Of a stretch of 64,000 bases of DNA, positions 46,852-55,075 are shown piece after piece (positions within the stretch are counted from its first letter, which is position 1; each line of letters begins with the position of its first letter). Both the position numbers and the translations under genes were made by a program. Origin of the DNA: Roseicella aerolata (GTDB lineage Bacteria > Pseudomonadota > Alphaproteobacteria > Acetobacterales > Acetobacteraceae); contig NZ_JAJAQI010000024.1 of NCBI RefSeq assembly GCF_020523605.1, forward strand, positions 1 through 64,000. The letters run 5' to 3'. Under the pieces are notes generated by a model that saw nothing but the letters and a program-made list of their open reading frames with translations, did not search any database and was not told the DNA's origin.

Positions 46852-48821
46852 GCCCCCGCATGGCCTGGCTGCGGCGGAACGGGCCCGCGGTCTTCGGCAT
46901 CGCGCTGCTGGCCGGCGCGATCTGGGTGGTGCAGCGGGAATTCCGCAGCCTTTCGGTCGCCGACATCCAGAAGGCCATGGCCGCCATCCCGTCCTCCGCG
47001 CTCTGGATCGCCGGGGGCTGGACCGTGCTCGCCTATCTCGTCCTCGCCATCTACGACAAGCTTGGCTCGATCTATGCCGGGCGGCCGGTCTCCTGGCCGA
47101 AGAGCTTCCTGGCCTCCTTCTGCGGCTATTCCCTCGCGCACAATCTCGGCTTCGCCGCCGTCTCGGGCGCCGCGGTGCGCTACCGGCTCTACTCCGCCTG
47201 GGGGCTGACGCCGCTCGAGATCGCCAAGGTGGTCGGCTTCACCAGCCTCACCTTCGGGCTCGGCGGCATGGCGCTCGGCGGGCTCGTCCTGGTGGTGGAG
47301 CCGGAGGTGGTGCCCTGGTTCGGCGCCCATGTGCCGCACTGGGCGCTGCAGGCCATGGCCGTCCCGCTCTGGGGCATCGTCGCCGCCTATGTCGTGCTCA
47401 GCCGCTTCAAGCGGCATGTGCGCATCTTCCGGCACGAGATCGACCTGCCCGGCCCCCGCATGGCGCTGACCCAGACCGCGCTGGCGACGGTGGATGTCGC
47501 GGTGACGGCGGCAATCTTCTACGCCCTGCTGCCCGCAGCGGAGGGGCTGACCTTCCTGCGCTTCCTCGGCATCTACCTGGCCGCCTATGCCGCCGGCATC
47601 GCGGCGCATGTCCCGGGGGGCCTCGGCGTCTTCGACGGCGCCATTCTGATCGGCCTGCAGCCCTACCTGCCGGCGCCCGAGGTGATCGGCGCGCTGCTGG
47701 TCTTCCGGCTGTACTACTACATCATCCCGCTCTTCATCTCCGGCACGCTGTTCGTCGGCTTCGAACTCGGCCAGCGCCGCGCCGTGCTGCAGCGGGTCAC
47801 CGCGCTCGGGCGGGGGAGCGAGACGCTGGAGGTGCCGGCAATCGCCTCGCTGGTCGCGCTGGCCGGCGCGCTGCTGATCTTCATGGGCGCGCTGCCGGTG
47901 AAGGACACGATCATCGAGGCCTGGGCGGGCCGCCTGGCCGCCCTTGCCTCCCACTTCGCGGCCTCCGTCGTCGGCTCCCTGCTGCTGGTCATGGCCTATG
48001 GGCTGATGCGGCGGCTGACCATCGCCTGGGGCTTCACCCTGTTCCTGCTGGTGAACGGTGCCGCCATCGCCTGGGTGCGGGGGGAAGCCTGGTGGCTCTG
48101 GGGCGCCTTCCTGCTGCTCGCCGGGCTGGTCGCCGGGCTGCGCGGCGCCTTCTACCGGGACAGCCGGCTGATGCGGGAGCCGCTCTCGCCCGAGGCGGTG
48201 GTGCCGCTCACGGCGGTCGCGGCCTGCGGCATCACCCTTGCGCTGGTCGCCTATGGCGGCCGCGTTTCCGAGGAGTCCTGGTGGGAGGTGGTGTTCAGCG
48301 AGCTGGCGCCGGACAGCCTGCGCTTCACCGTCGGCCTCACCGCCGTGCTGCTGCTGGTCGGCATGGTGCGGCTGCTGCGGCCGGCACGCTTCCGGGCGCT
48401 GGAATGGGACAGGGCGACGCGGGCGCGGCTCGGGGCGCTCGGCGCGCTGGCGCCGATGGAGGCGGATGGCGCGGTGTTCGGGGAGGGGGAGCGGGCCGGC
48501 TTCGCCTTCCTGAAGCGGGACGGGGTCTGGCTCGCGCTCGGCGACCCGGCGGGGGAGCGGCGGGATGCGATCTCCGCCATCTGGCGCTTCCGCGACCTGT
48601 GCGAGCGGGCGGGGGTGGATCCGGCCTTCTGGCGCGTCGGGCCGGACTATCTGCGGATCTATGCCGATATCGGGCTGAACGCGGTGCCGCTCCGGCCGCG
48701 GGAGGAAGGCCGGCCCAGCTACCTCGCGCTGCGGGCGGAGCGGGATTTCGAAAGCCTGAGCCCGCTGCTGCCGCCGGAGATGCGGCCGACATCGGAGGAG
48801 GAGCGGAGCCGGGCGGCATAG
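46848..48821 (+). CDS. MprF-like lysyl-phosphatidylglycerol flippase/synthase, shortened C-terminus
   Basis: A 657-residue protein: about 14 hydrophobic segments to residue 510 (UPF0104 flippase part to about 330, synthase membrane part after that), then a soluble DUF2156 domain (about 525-650). Family members usually have about 840-880 residues, because their catalytic part consists of two acetyltransferase-like folds. Here it ends after about 125 soluble residues, and no continuation is seen downstream in any frame. Full-length MprF transfers lysine from Lys-tRNA to phosphatidylglycerol and flips the product. This copy may keep only flippase or altered activity. It starts with GTG inside the lysS stop. 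Confidence 0.85.
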   Translation: MSPRMAWLRRNGPAVFGIALLAGAIWVVQREFRSLSVADIQKAMAAIPSSALWIAGGWTVLAYLVLAIYDKLGSIYAGRPVSWPKSFLASFCGYSLAHNLGFAAVSGAAVRYRLYSAWGLTPLEIAKVVGFTSLTFGLGGMALGGLVLVVEPEVVPWFGAHVPHWALQAMAVPLWGIVAAYVVLSRFKRHVRIFRHEIDLPGPRMALTQTALATVDVAVTAAIFYALLPAAEGLTFLRFLGIYLAAYAAGIAAHVPGGLGVFDGAILIGLQPYLPAPEVIGALLVFRLYYYIIPLFISGTLFVGFELGQRRAVLQRVTALGRGSETLEVPAIASLVALAGALLIFMGALPVKDTIIEAWAGRLAALASHFAASVVGSLLLVMAYGLMRRLTIAWGFTLFLLVNGAAIAWVRGEAWWLWGAFLLLAGLVAGLRGAFYRDSRLMREPLSPEAVVPLTAVAACGITLALVAYGGRVSEESWWEVVFSELAPDSLRFTVGLTAVLLLVGMVRLLRPARFRALEWDRATRARLGALGALAPMEADGAVFGEGERAGFAFLKRDGVWLALGDPAGERRDAISAIWRFRDLCERAGVDPAFWRVGPDYLRIYADIGLNAVPLRPREEGRPSYLALRAERDFESLSPLLPPEMRPTSEEERSRAA

Positions 48822-48970
48822 GCGGCCGGGCCTGCGCCCCGTCCTGCCGCCTGCCGCCTGGCACGCGCCGGCATCGACCCTGGCACGGCGCCATCCGCAC
48901 AGCATCCGGCGCATGGCCGGGACGCCCTTCGCCATGCTCCCCGGGGCGTGGCCGGTAAGGCTGTTCCGGC

Positions 48971-49618
48971 CTACTGCGTCGCCCAGACGATCCGGTGCAT
49001 CCAGGCGATCTCCGGCAGTTCGAAGCTGTAGTCCGGATGCGCCGTGTTCAGGCTGCGCAGCTCGATCCGCTTGGCGGATTGCCGCTTCAGCTCCTTCGCC
49101 ATCACCTCGCCCTTCAGCGTCCGCACCACCACGCGGTCGCCGCGCCGGACCGGCGCGCCGGGGGAGACGATGACGACATCGCCATCACGGAAGACCGGCT
49201 CCATGCTCTCGCCCGAGATCTCGAGCGCATAGGCATTCGGGTCGGCGATTTCCGGCACCGAGATCTCGTCCCAGCCGCCGCCGACGGGATAGCCGCCATC
49301 GTCGAAATACCCCTCGCCGCCCGCCTGGGCGAGGCCGATCAGCGGGATGCGCCGCCCCACCGCCATCCGGCCGCCGCGCGGCAGCGCCGGCGCACCGGTG
49401 ACCAGCGCGGCGAATTCGGCGAAGCCGGCACCGGTCGCGGCCAGCACCTTGGCCACGCTCTCGGTCGAGGGCCAGCGCGCGCGGCCATCCGCGCCGATGC
49501 GCTTCGAGGGGTTGAAGGCGGTCGCGTCCAGCCCGGCCTTGCGCGCCAGGCCGGAGGCGGAGAGCCCGCTCTCCGCCGCCAGCGCGTCCAGCGCGCGCCA
49601 GATATCCTCATGCGTCAC
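48971..49618 (-). CDS. S24-family (LexA/CI-like) self-cleaving regulator
   Basis: A 215-residue protein. An N-terminal HTH-type region (about 1-70; SASGLARKAGL, WPSTESVAKVLAATG) is followed by a LexA-fold peptidase domain. The scissile Ala99-Gly100 pair is in GLAQAGGEGY, the catalytic Ser138 in ISGESMEP, and the Lys175 in VMAKELKR. It is expected to bind DNA and cleave itself with RecA. It is divergent (179 bases) from the phage-like cassette and may repress it. Similar regulators also occur as stand-alone chromosomal genes in alphaproteobacteria. The start is a GTG at 49616-49618; a GTG at 49648 is possible. Confidence 0.85.
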   Translation of the reverse strand: MTHEDIWRALDALAAESGLSASGLARKAGLDATAFNPSKRIGADGRARWPSTESVAKVLAATGAGFAEFAALVTGAPALPRGGRMAVGRRIPLIGLAQAGGEGYFDDGGYPVGGGWDEISVPEIADPNAYALEISGESMEPVFRDGDVVIVSPGAPVRRGDRVVVRTLKGEVMAKELKRQSAKRIELRSLNTAHPDYSFELPEIAWMHRIVWATQ

Positions 49619-49754
49619 GGCACGGCCCTCGCAAGGCTCACCGCCCACCAGATCATGGGTCGCTTCATGGGCATAACATCCTAGGGATGGTGTCGGAGAT
49701 CAATAGGCTAATATTCCTTGTTTCCTCTTGCCTTCATCACTCTCGCGCGCATAA

Positions 49755-49769
49755 GTTCACAAAATGTTC
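49755..49769. promoter_or_regulatory. LexA (SOS) box GTTC-N7-GTTC before the virion cassette
   Basis: GTTC at 49755-49758, ACAAAAT, GTTC at 49766-49769: a perfect alphaproteobacterial LexA site. It lies 28 bases before the ATG of the first cassette gene at 49797, in an A+T-rich divergent spacer (about 49680-49770). It is also 137 bases upstream of the S24 regulator start, so it may serve either direction. Confidence 0.75.
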
Positions 49770-49796
49770 CCGCACGGCGAGAGGAGACTCCCCCCA

Positions 49797-50231
49797 ATGA
49801 CCGCAGCCCCCCGCCCCGACCACGCCCCCGCCCCGCGTGGCCTCACGCCGACGGAACCCTTCCGCACCGCCGAGGAGGCCTGGTTCTGGACCATGGCCTG
49901 CCTGATCGCCCGGCGGGACGGCGCCCGCATCGTCTCCGGCGCCGCCCTCGTCGCCCGCCCCTGCGAGCCGGACGATGTGGTGAAGTGCCTCGACCGCCTC
50001 TACCGCCAGCGGCGGATCGAATTGCAGCATGTACGCATCCTGCGGATCTGGGGGGAGCGGCAGCAGGTGCCCGATCCGCGCTACCCGCGCGAGCGGGGCG
50101 ACTGGCGGCTGTGGCGGGAGGTGATGACGCGGCTCGACTGGCCGCTGCGCGTGAAGGGCATCGTCGCCGGCCCGCCGCTGCCCGGCGCGGAAGGCGCTGA
50201 AATCCTTCTCTTTCCGGGCGCCGCGCCGTGA
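49797..50231 (+). CDS. Unknown protein, first gene of the virion cassette
   Basis: A 144-residue protein with the segment TEPFRTAEEAWFWTMACLIARRDGARIVSG and CEPDDVVKCLDRLYRQRRIELQHVRILRIWGERQQVPDPRYPRERGDWRLWREVM. It has no signal or membrane part, and no family is recognised. The start ATG 49797 has GAGAGGAG upstream and is 28 bases after a SOS box. The next gene overlaps by 4 bases. By position it could be a regulator or packaging factor, but this is open. Confidence 0.8.
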   Translation: MTAAPRPDHAPAPRGLTPTEPFRTAEEAWFWTMACLIARRDGARIVSGAALVARPCEPDDVVKCLDRLYRQRRIELQHVRILRIWGERQQVPDPRYPRERGDWRLWREVMTRLDWPLRVKGIVAGPPLPGAEGAEILLFPGAAP

Positions 50232-50731
50232 CCGCCGCAGCCCGCGCCTCCGGCGCCGCGCCAGGGCGGGCGACCCACCGGCGCGCGGCCGAGGCCGGCC
50301 AGCGCGCCTTCATCGTCTTCGGCGGGGAGGCCGACCAGCCCTGGCTCCACCTGCTGCGGCCCGGGTTCCGCCACTGCTTCGCGGCCATCGCGGATGCGAG
50401 GGGCTGGACCGTGCTCGACCCGCTCACGGGCCGGCTGGTGGTGGCGCGGCTGGAGGTGCCGCCGGCCTTCGACCTGCCGGGCTTCTACCGCCGCGCCGGC
50501 TTCGCCGTGGCGGGGCCCTTCGTGCCGGGGCAGCCACGCTGGCGGCTGCTGCCGCCGCTCGCCCCCTTCACCTGCGTCGCGCTCTGCCGCGCCGTGCTGG
50601 GCGCCGGCGCACCCTTCGCGCTGACGCCCTGGGGGCTGTTCCGGGCACTTTCAGGAAATAGGAAAAAATACTTGACGTACCCTGAACACCGTACTAAAAG
50701 CCAACCCGCCAACGGGCGAACTGCGCCCTGA
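50228..50731 (+). CDS. Unknown protein, second gene of the virion cassette
   Basis: A 167-residue protein starting with GTG over the upstream stop (GTGA). The core (FIVFGGEADQPWLHLLRPGFRHCFAAIADARGWTVLDPLTGRLVVARLEVP) looks globular, with a possible thiol pattern (Cys at the middle and CVALCRAV at the end). The last 25 residues are polar and their DNA is A+T-rich, because a promoter-like element (50672-50700) overlaps it. The GFRHCF and LDPLTG strings recall papain-like (C40/NlpC-type) accessory proteins near phage terminases, but this is weak. No function is assigned. Confidence 0.75.
   Translation: MTAAARASGAAPGRATHRRAAEAGQRAFIVFGGEADQPWLHLLRPGFRHCFAAIADARGWTVLDPLTGRLVVARLEVPPAFDLPGFYRRAGFAVAGPFVPGQPRWRLLPPLAPFTCVALCRAVLGAGAPFALTPWGLFRALSGNRKKYLTYPEHRTKSQPANGRTAP
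50672..50700 (+). promoter_or_regulatory. Candidate promoter inside the cassette
   Basis: TTGACG (50672-50677) and TAAAAG (50695-50700) are separated by 17 bases. They lie in an A+T-rich patch at the 3' end of the second cassette gene, upstream of a hairpin and of the Pro-rich/portal genes. The -10 match is imperfect. Confidence 0.4.
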
Positions 50732-50760
50732 GGCATCCTCCCGATCCCTCCCCGGACCTG

Positions 50761-50798
50761 CCGCGGGCCCGCCTCCCTCACCGGGGGCGGGCCCGCGG
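50761..50798. terminator. Candidate terminator hairpin
   Basis: Arms CCGCGGGCCCGCC (50761-50773) and GGCGGGCCCGCGG (50786-50798) form a perfect 13-base-pair stem with a 12-base loop, followed by GCCTTTC. It lies 29 bases after the stop of the second cassette gene and before the portal block. Confidence 0.55.
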
Positions 50799-50902
50799 GC
50801 CTTTCGGGCTGCGCGATCGGCCGGGCCTTTTGTCTTGAGCGCAGATGCATGGTCGGGCCCCTCGGCCCGCCGGCGATCTGCCTTCCCGAACAGGATGAGG
50901 TG

Positions 50903-51130
50903 ATGCGCATGGGTGGCCTGTTCCGTGCCCCGAAGCCGGTCGTCGTTCCGGCGCCCCCGGCGCCCGAGCCAATCGCCGCCGCCCCGGCGCCGGGGCAACA
51001 GGGCCAGGAGGCCCGCGCCGAGGCCCGGGCGCGCGCCGGCCGCGGCCTCGCCGGCACCATCGCGACCTCCGCCCGCGGCGTGCTGGAGCCGCTGCCGGCG
51101 GCGCCGCGCAAATCGCTGCTCGGGGAGTGA
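50903..51130 (+). CDS. Small Pro/Ala-rich virion-associated protein
   Basis: A 75-residue protein. The start MGGLFRAPKPVVVPAPPAPEP and the end RGLAGTIATSARGVLEPLPAAPRKSLLGE are the pattern of the small proteins that sit next to the portal gene in short-tailed phages. There is a Lys/Pro-rich N-terminus, a helical Arg/Gly-rich middle, and a C-terminal KSLLGE. The role is unknown. GATGAGGTG precedes the ATG at 50903; the ATG at 50909 is also possible. The portal gene follows after 5 bases. Confidence 0.7.
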   Translation: MRMGGLFRAPKPVVVPAPPAPEPIAAAPAPGQQGQEARAEARARAGRGLAGTIATSARGVLEPLPAAPRKSLLGE

Positions 51131-51135
51131 GGCGG

Positions 51136-52542
51136 ATGGAACCCTCCGATCTCCTCGCCCGCTTCGGCCGCGCGCTGGACCGGCGCCGGCCGCTCGAGCC
51201 GCTCTGGCAGGCCTGCTACGACCATGTCCTGCCCGGGCCCGCCGGCGGCGCCACCCTGTTCGACGCGACCGCGGCCGATGCGGCGGAACAGCTCGCCGCC
51301 TCCCTGCTGGCCGAGCTGACGCCGCCATGGTCCCGCTGGTTCGGCCTCTCCCCGGCCCGTTCCCTCGGGGATCATGCGGCGGCGGCGCTGGAGGAGGCGG
51401 CGGCCATGCTGCAGGGGCATTTCGACCGCTCCAATTTCGTCGTCGAGATGCACCAGGCCTTCCTCGACCTCGTCGTCGCCGGCACCGGCCTGCTGCTGGT
51501 GGAGGAGGCGCCGCTCGGCGAGCCCTCCGCCTTCCGCTTCACCGCCGTGCCGATCCGGAGTGCGGTGCTGGAGGAAGGACCGGATGGCCGCCTCTCCACC
51601 GTCTTCCGCCAGATGCGGCTGACCGCGGGGCAGCTCCGCACCCGCTTCTCCGCCGCGACGCTGCCGCCCGACCTCGCCCGCGCCGCGGCCGGGGACGACC
51701 CGGCGCAGCACCCGGTGCTCGAGGCGGTCTGGCCCGAGCGCGGCACGACGCGCTACGCCGCCTTGCTCGCCGATGCCGCCCAGCCGCTGCTGCTGGCCGA
51801 GGGCCGCTTCGCGGAGACACCCTGCATCGCCTTCCGCTGGCTGAAGGTGCCGGGCGAGACCTATGGCCGCGGCCCGGTCATGAAGGCGCTGCCGGACATC
51901 CGCACCGCCAACAAGGTGGTCGAGCTCGTCCTCAAGAACGCCTCCATCGCCGTCACCGGCATCTGGCAGGCCGAGGATGACGGCGTGCTGAACCCGGATA
52001 CGGTGAAGCTCGTCCCCGGCGCCATCATCCCGAAGGCGCCGGGCAGCGCCGGCCTCACGCCGCTCGCGGCGCCCGGCAATTTCGACGTCTCCCAGCTCGT
52101 CTTGCAGGAACTGCGCGCGCGCATCCGCACCGCGCTGCTCGCCGACCGGTTCGGCCCGCCGCAGGAGGCGCGGATGACCGCGACCGAGGTGCTGGAGCGC
52201 AGCGCGCAGACTGCGCGGCTGCTCGGCGCCAGCTATGGCCGGCTGCAGGCGGAGCTGCTGACGCCGCTCGTCACCCGCTGCCTCGCCATCCTGCGCCGGC
52301 GCGGCGAGATCCCGTCGCTGCTGCTCGACGGCCGCGACGTGGCGCTGCGCTACGAGAGCCCGCTGGCCCGCGTGCAGGGCCGCGCGGATGCGGCGAACAC
52401 GCTGCTCTTCCTGCAATCGGCCGCCTCGCTCGGCGGCGAGGCCGCGGCGCAGATCGACGCCGCGGCCGCGACGCGCTGGCTGGCCAGGACGCTCGGCGCG
52501 CCGGCCGAGGTGCTGATCCCCTCCAACCCCATCCGGGAGTGA
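51136..52542 (+). CDS. Portal (head-tail connector) protein, podovirus type
   Basis: A 468-residue protein of the T7-like head-tail connector family. Typical elements are LFDATAADAAEQLAASLLAELTPPWSRWFGL (about 37-67), LVVAGTGLLLVEEAPLGEPSAFRFTAVPIRSAVL (about 115-148), ETYGRGPVMKALPDIRTANKVVELVLKNASIAVTGIW, and the C-terminal RMTATEVLERSAQTARLLG. It would form the dodecameric ring through which DNA is packaged. ATG 51136 is chosen; a GTG at 51127 is an alternative. Confidence 0.9.
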   Translation: MEPSDLLARFGRALDRRRPLEPLWQACYDHVLPGPAGGATLFDATAADAAEQLAASLLAELTPPWSRWFGLSPARSLGDHAAAALEEAAAMLQGHFDRSNFVVEMHQAFLDLVVAGTGLLLVEEAPLGEPSAFRFTAVPIRSAVLEEGPDGRLSTVFRQMRLTAGQLRTRFSAATLPPDLARAAAGDDPAQHPVLEAVWPERGTTRYAALLADAAQPLLLAEGRFAETPCIAFRWLKVPGETYGRGPVMKALPDIRTANKVVELVLKNASIAVTGIWQAEDDGVLNPDTVKLVPGAIIPKAPGSAGLTPLAAPGNFDVSQLVLQELRARIRTALLADRFGPPQEARMTATEVLERSAQTARLLGASYGRLQAELLTPLVTRCLAILRRRGEIPSLLLDGRDVALRYESPLARVQGRADAANTLLFLQSAASLGGEAAAQIDAAAATRWLARTLGAPAEVLIPSNPIRE

Positions 52543-52547
52543 CCCGC

Positions 52548-53291
52548 ATGCCCGAGGACCTGCTGCAGCCGCCGGAAGAGGCGGCAAAGCCCGATGCCGG
52601 CAAGCCCGCCCCGCGCCCGGCCGAGATCCCGGAGAAATTCTGGGACGCCGCGACCGGCACGCTGCGCGTCGAGGCGCTGCTGAAATCCTATCTGGAGCTG
52701 GAGCGCCGCCTGTCCCAGCGCGCCGGCCGCCCCGGGCCGGAGGCGGCGCCGGAGGATCTGGCGCGCTTCCGCCAGATGATGGGCATCCCCGACAGCGCGG
52801 AGGGCTATGCCATCACCGCGCCGCACGACCTCTGCTGCGCCGATGCGGAAGTGAACCACCGCCTGCACGCCGCGCATTTTACCAATGAGCAGGCGCAGCT
52901 GGTCTACGACCTGGCGGCCGAGCGATTGCTGCCGCTGATCGCCGAGGCGGCGGCGCAGTACGAGGCCGACCGGCAGCGCGCGATCCTGATCCAGCACTAT
53001 GGCAGCGAGGAGGCCTTCCGCCGCATGGCCGCGCAGCTCTCCGCCTGGGGCCAGGCGAAGCTGCCGCCCGCGGTCTATGCGGCCCTGGCCGCGACCGCCG
53101 AGGGCGTGCTGGCGCTGGAGCAGATGATGCGCGGGCAGGAGCCTGGCCTGGCGCGCGAGGCGGAGCCGCCGGCCGCCGCGAGCGAGGCCGAGCTGCGCGC
53201 CATGATGCGCGACCCGCGCTACTGGCGCTCCCGCGATCCGCAGTTCATCCAGCGCGTCACCGAGGGCTTCCGCCGCCTCGTCGGGAGCTGA
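52548..53291 (+). CDS. Capsid assembly scaffold-like protein
   Basis: A 247-residue acidic, helical protein with the pattern PEKFWDAATGTLRVEALLKSYLELERRLSQRAG (about 24-57) and IPDSAEGYAI, as in scaffold proteins of T7-like phages. It lies between portal and capsid, like T7 gene 9. It has a charged C-terminus (RDPRYWRSRDPQFIQRVTEGFRRLVGS), which scaffolds use to contact capsid. ATG 52548 has GGGAG 9 bases upstream. A GTG at 52539 overlapping the portal stop is possible. Confidence 0.8.
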   Translation: MPEDLLQPPEEAAKPDAGKPAPRPAEIPEKFWDAATGTLRVEALLKSYLELERRLSQRAGRPGPEAAPEDLARFRQMMGIPDSAEGYAITAPHDLCCADAEVNHRLHAAHFTNEQAQLVYDLAAERLLPLIAEAAAQYEADRQRAILIQHYGSEEAFRRMAAQLSAWGQAKLPPAVYAALAATAEGVLALEQMMRGQEPGLAREAEPPAAASEAELRAMMRDPRYWRSRDPQFIQRVTEGFRRLVGS

Positions 53292-53412
53292 GCCGCGGAT
53301 CGGCATGACGCCACCGGCCCTCCGGCGCTGCCGCAGGGCCTGGCGCGCGCCGATCCGGGCTGAACACGGCAGGGCTTGAGCCGCGCCCCCCGGCGGCTCG
53401 CCCTGCCGCTTC

Positions 53413-53446
53413 GGGGCCCCCGCGCCGCCTGTAGCGCGGGGGCCCC
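53413..53446. terminator. Strong hairpin between scaffold and capsid genes
   Basis: GGGGCCCCCGCGC (53413-53425) pairs perfectly (13 base pairs) with GCGCGGGGGCCCC (53434-53446) over an 8-base loop, followed by a C/T-rich run with TTT. In T7-like phages a partial terminator controls capsid-region transcription, and this may be comparable. Confidence 0.55.
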
Positions 53447-53575
53447 GCCCCCCTTTCCCATGCCCGGCCGCGCCCAACCCGCCTTCGCGGGCGTGCGGCC
53501 GCGCGCGCCGCGCCGGCCCATCGGGCGGCCAACCGGTGCGGCGCGCATCCCCGCCACGAACAGAAGGACGAAGCC

Positions 53576-54409
53576 ATGTCCGCCACCATCGACCAGGCCT
53601 TCATCAAGCAGTACCAGGCCGAGGTGCAGGAGGCCTATCAGCGCCAGGGCTCCAAGCTGCGCCCGACCGTGCGCAGCAAGTCGGAGGTGCGCGGCGCCTC
53701 CACCATCTTCCAGAAGGTCGGCGCCGGTACCGCCGCCGCCAAGGCGCGCAACGGCGTCGTGCCGGTGATGAACCTCGACTACTCCAATGTCGAGTGCTTC
53801 CTGCAGGACTACTATGCCGGCGACTGGGTGGACCGGCTGGACGAGCTGAAGACCAACATCGACGAGCGCGTGGTGGCCGCCAATGCCGGCGCCTATGCGC
53901 TGGGCCGCAAGACCGACGAGCTGATCATCGCCGCGATGGACAGCGCCACGCAGGAGGCGATCGGCACCGGCAGCGGCGAGACCGACAATGACGGCCTGAC
54001 CCGCGCCAAGGTGCTGCTGGCCTTCCAGATGCTCGGCAATGCCGATGTGCCGGATGACGGCCAGCGCTATGCCGTGGTCGGCTGGAAGCAGTGGAGCGAG
54101 CTGCTGACCATCCAGGAATTCGCCAATGCCCAGTATATCGGCGATGGCGAGCTGCCCTGGAAGGGCACGCAGGCCAAGCGCTGGCTGGGCGCCACCTGGA
54201 TCCCGCACAGCGGCCTGACGAAGAACGGCGCGCTGCGCTACTGCTACTTCTACCACAAGACCGCGATCGGCCATGCCTCCGGCGCCGAGATCAGCACCGA
54301 CATCACCTGGCACGGCGACCGCGCCGCGCATTTCGTCAACACCATGATGAGCCAGGGCGCGGTGCTGGTGAACGACATCGGCGTCGTGCGGATGCGCGCG
54401 AAAGAATAG
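53576..54409 (+). CDS. Major capsid protein
   Basis: A 277-residue capsid-like protein in the position of T7 gene 10. Visible parts are FIKQYQAEVQEAYQRQGSKLRPTVRSKSEVRGASTIFQKVGAGTAAAKARNGVVPVMNLDYSNVECFLQDYYAGDW (7-85), a central helix region, and the end STDITWHGDRAAHFVNTMMSQGAVLVNDIGVVRMRAKE. This pattern matches phage capsid proteins of the short-tailed, high-G+C group. It lies between two hairpins, so it may be a separate strong transcription unit. AGAAGG precedes the ATG. Confidence 0.9.
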   Translation: MSATIDQAFIKQYQAEVQEAYQRQGSKLRPTVRSKSEVRGASTIFQKVGAGTAAAKARNGVVPVMNLDYSNVECFLQDYYAGDWVDRLDELKTNIDERVVAANAGAYALGRKTDELIIAAMDSATQEAIGTGSGETDNDGLTRAKVLLAFQMLGNADVPDDGQRYAVVGWKQWSELLTIQEFANAQYIGDGELPWKGTQAKRWLGATWIPHSGLTKNGALRYCYFYHKTAIGHASGAEISTDITWHGDRAAHFVNTMMSQGAVLVNDIGVVRMRAKE

Positions 54410-54445
54410 GCGCGGATGCGCTGCAAGGAATAAGGCCTGCTGCGC

Positions 54446-54470
54446 GGCCCCGCCCGTCACGGGCGGGGCC
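54446..54470. terminator. Terminator hairpin after the capsid gene
   Basis: GGCCCCGCCCG (54446-54456) and CGGGCGGGGCC (54460-54470) form a perfect 11-base-pair stem with a 3-base loop, followed by ATCCTTCTCC. It lies 37 bases after the capsid stop. Confidence 0.6.
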
Positions 54471-54503
54471 ATCCTTCTCCCGCATCCCTTCCGGAGTTTC
54501 CCG

Positions 54504-55073
54504 ATGGCCCTCTCCGCCCTCGCGCTCTGCGCGCGCGCGCTGCTGAAGATCGGCGCGCAGCCCATCGCCTCGCTCGACGAAGGGACCGCCGAGGCCGAGG
54601 TCGCGGCCAACCTCTATCCCGGCCTGCGCGACGCGCTGCTGGCCGCGCACCCCTGGAGCTTCGCAACGGGGCAGGCGACCCTGCCGCGGCTGGCGGCGAG
54701 GCCCGTGGCCGATTTCGCCCATGCCTTCCAGCTTCCCGCCGGCTTCCTGCGCGCCCTCTCGGCCGGCTCGCCCCGGCGCGGCCGCGGCCTGGCCTACCGC
54801 ATCCAGGAGGACCGGCTGCACTGCGATGCGGACCAGGTGGTGCTGACCTACATCTTCCGCCCGGAGGAGGGCGCCTTCCCGCCGCATTTCGCCGCCGCGC
54901 TGGTGGACCGCCTGGCCGCCGAGTTCTGCATCCCGCTGACCGAGAACACCTCCCGCGCCCAGCTCCTCGCCAGCCAAGCGGAGGCGGAGTTCCGCGCCGC
55001 CCGCCGCGCCGACAGCCAGCAGGCGACGCCGCGCGCGATCGAGGACTTCCCGTTGATCAGCGTCAGGGGCTGA
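54504..55073 (+). CDS. Tail tubular protein A (T7 gp11-like)
   Basis: A 189-residue protein with the gp11 pattern LLKIGAQPIASLDEGTAEAEVAANLYPGLRDALLAAHPWSFA (15-56) and the middle QLPAGFLRAL, typical of the tail gatekeeper ring. It should sit between portal and nozzle. The final VRG stop lies 2 bases before the ATG of tail tubular B. The ATG has GGAG upstream. Confidence 0.88.
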   Translation: MALSALALCARALLKIGAQPIASLDEGTAEAEVAANLYPGLRDALLAAHPWSFATGQATLPRLAARPVADFAHAFQLPAGFLRALSAGSPRRGRGLAYRIQEDRLHCDADQVVLTYIFRPEEGAFPPHFAAALVDRLAAEFCIPLTENTSRAQLLASQAEAEFRAARRADSQQATPRAIEDFPLISVRG

Positions 55074-55075
55074 GC

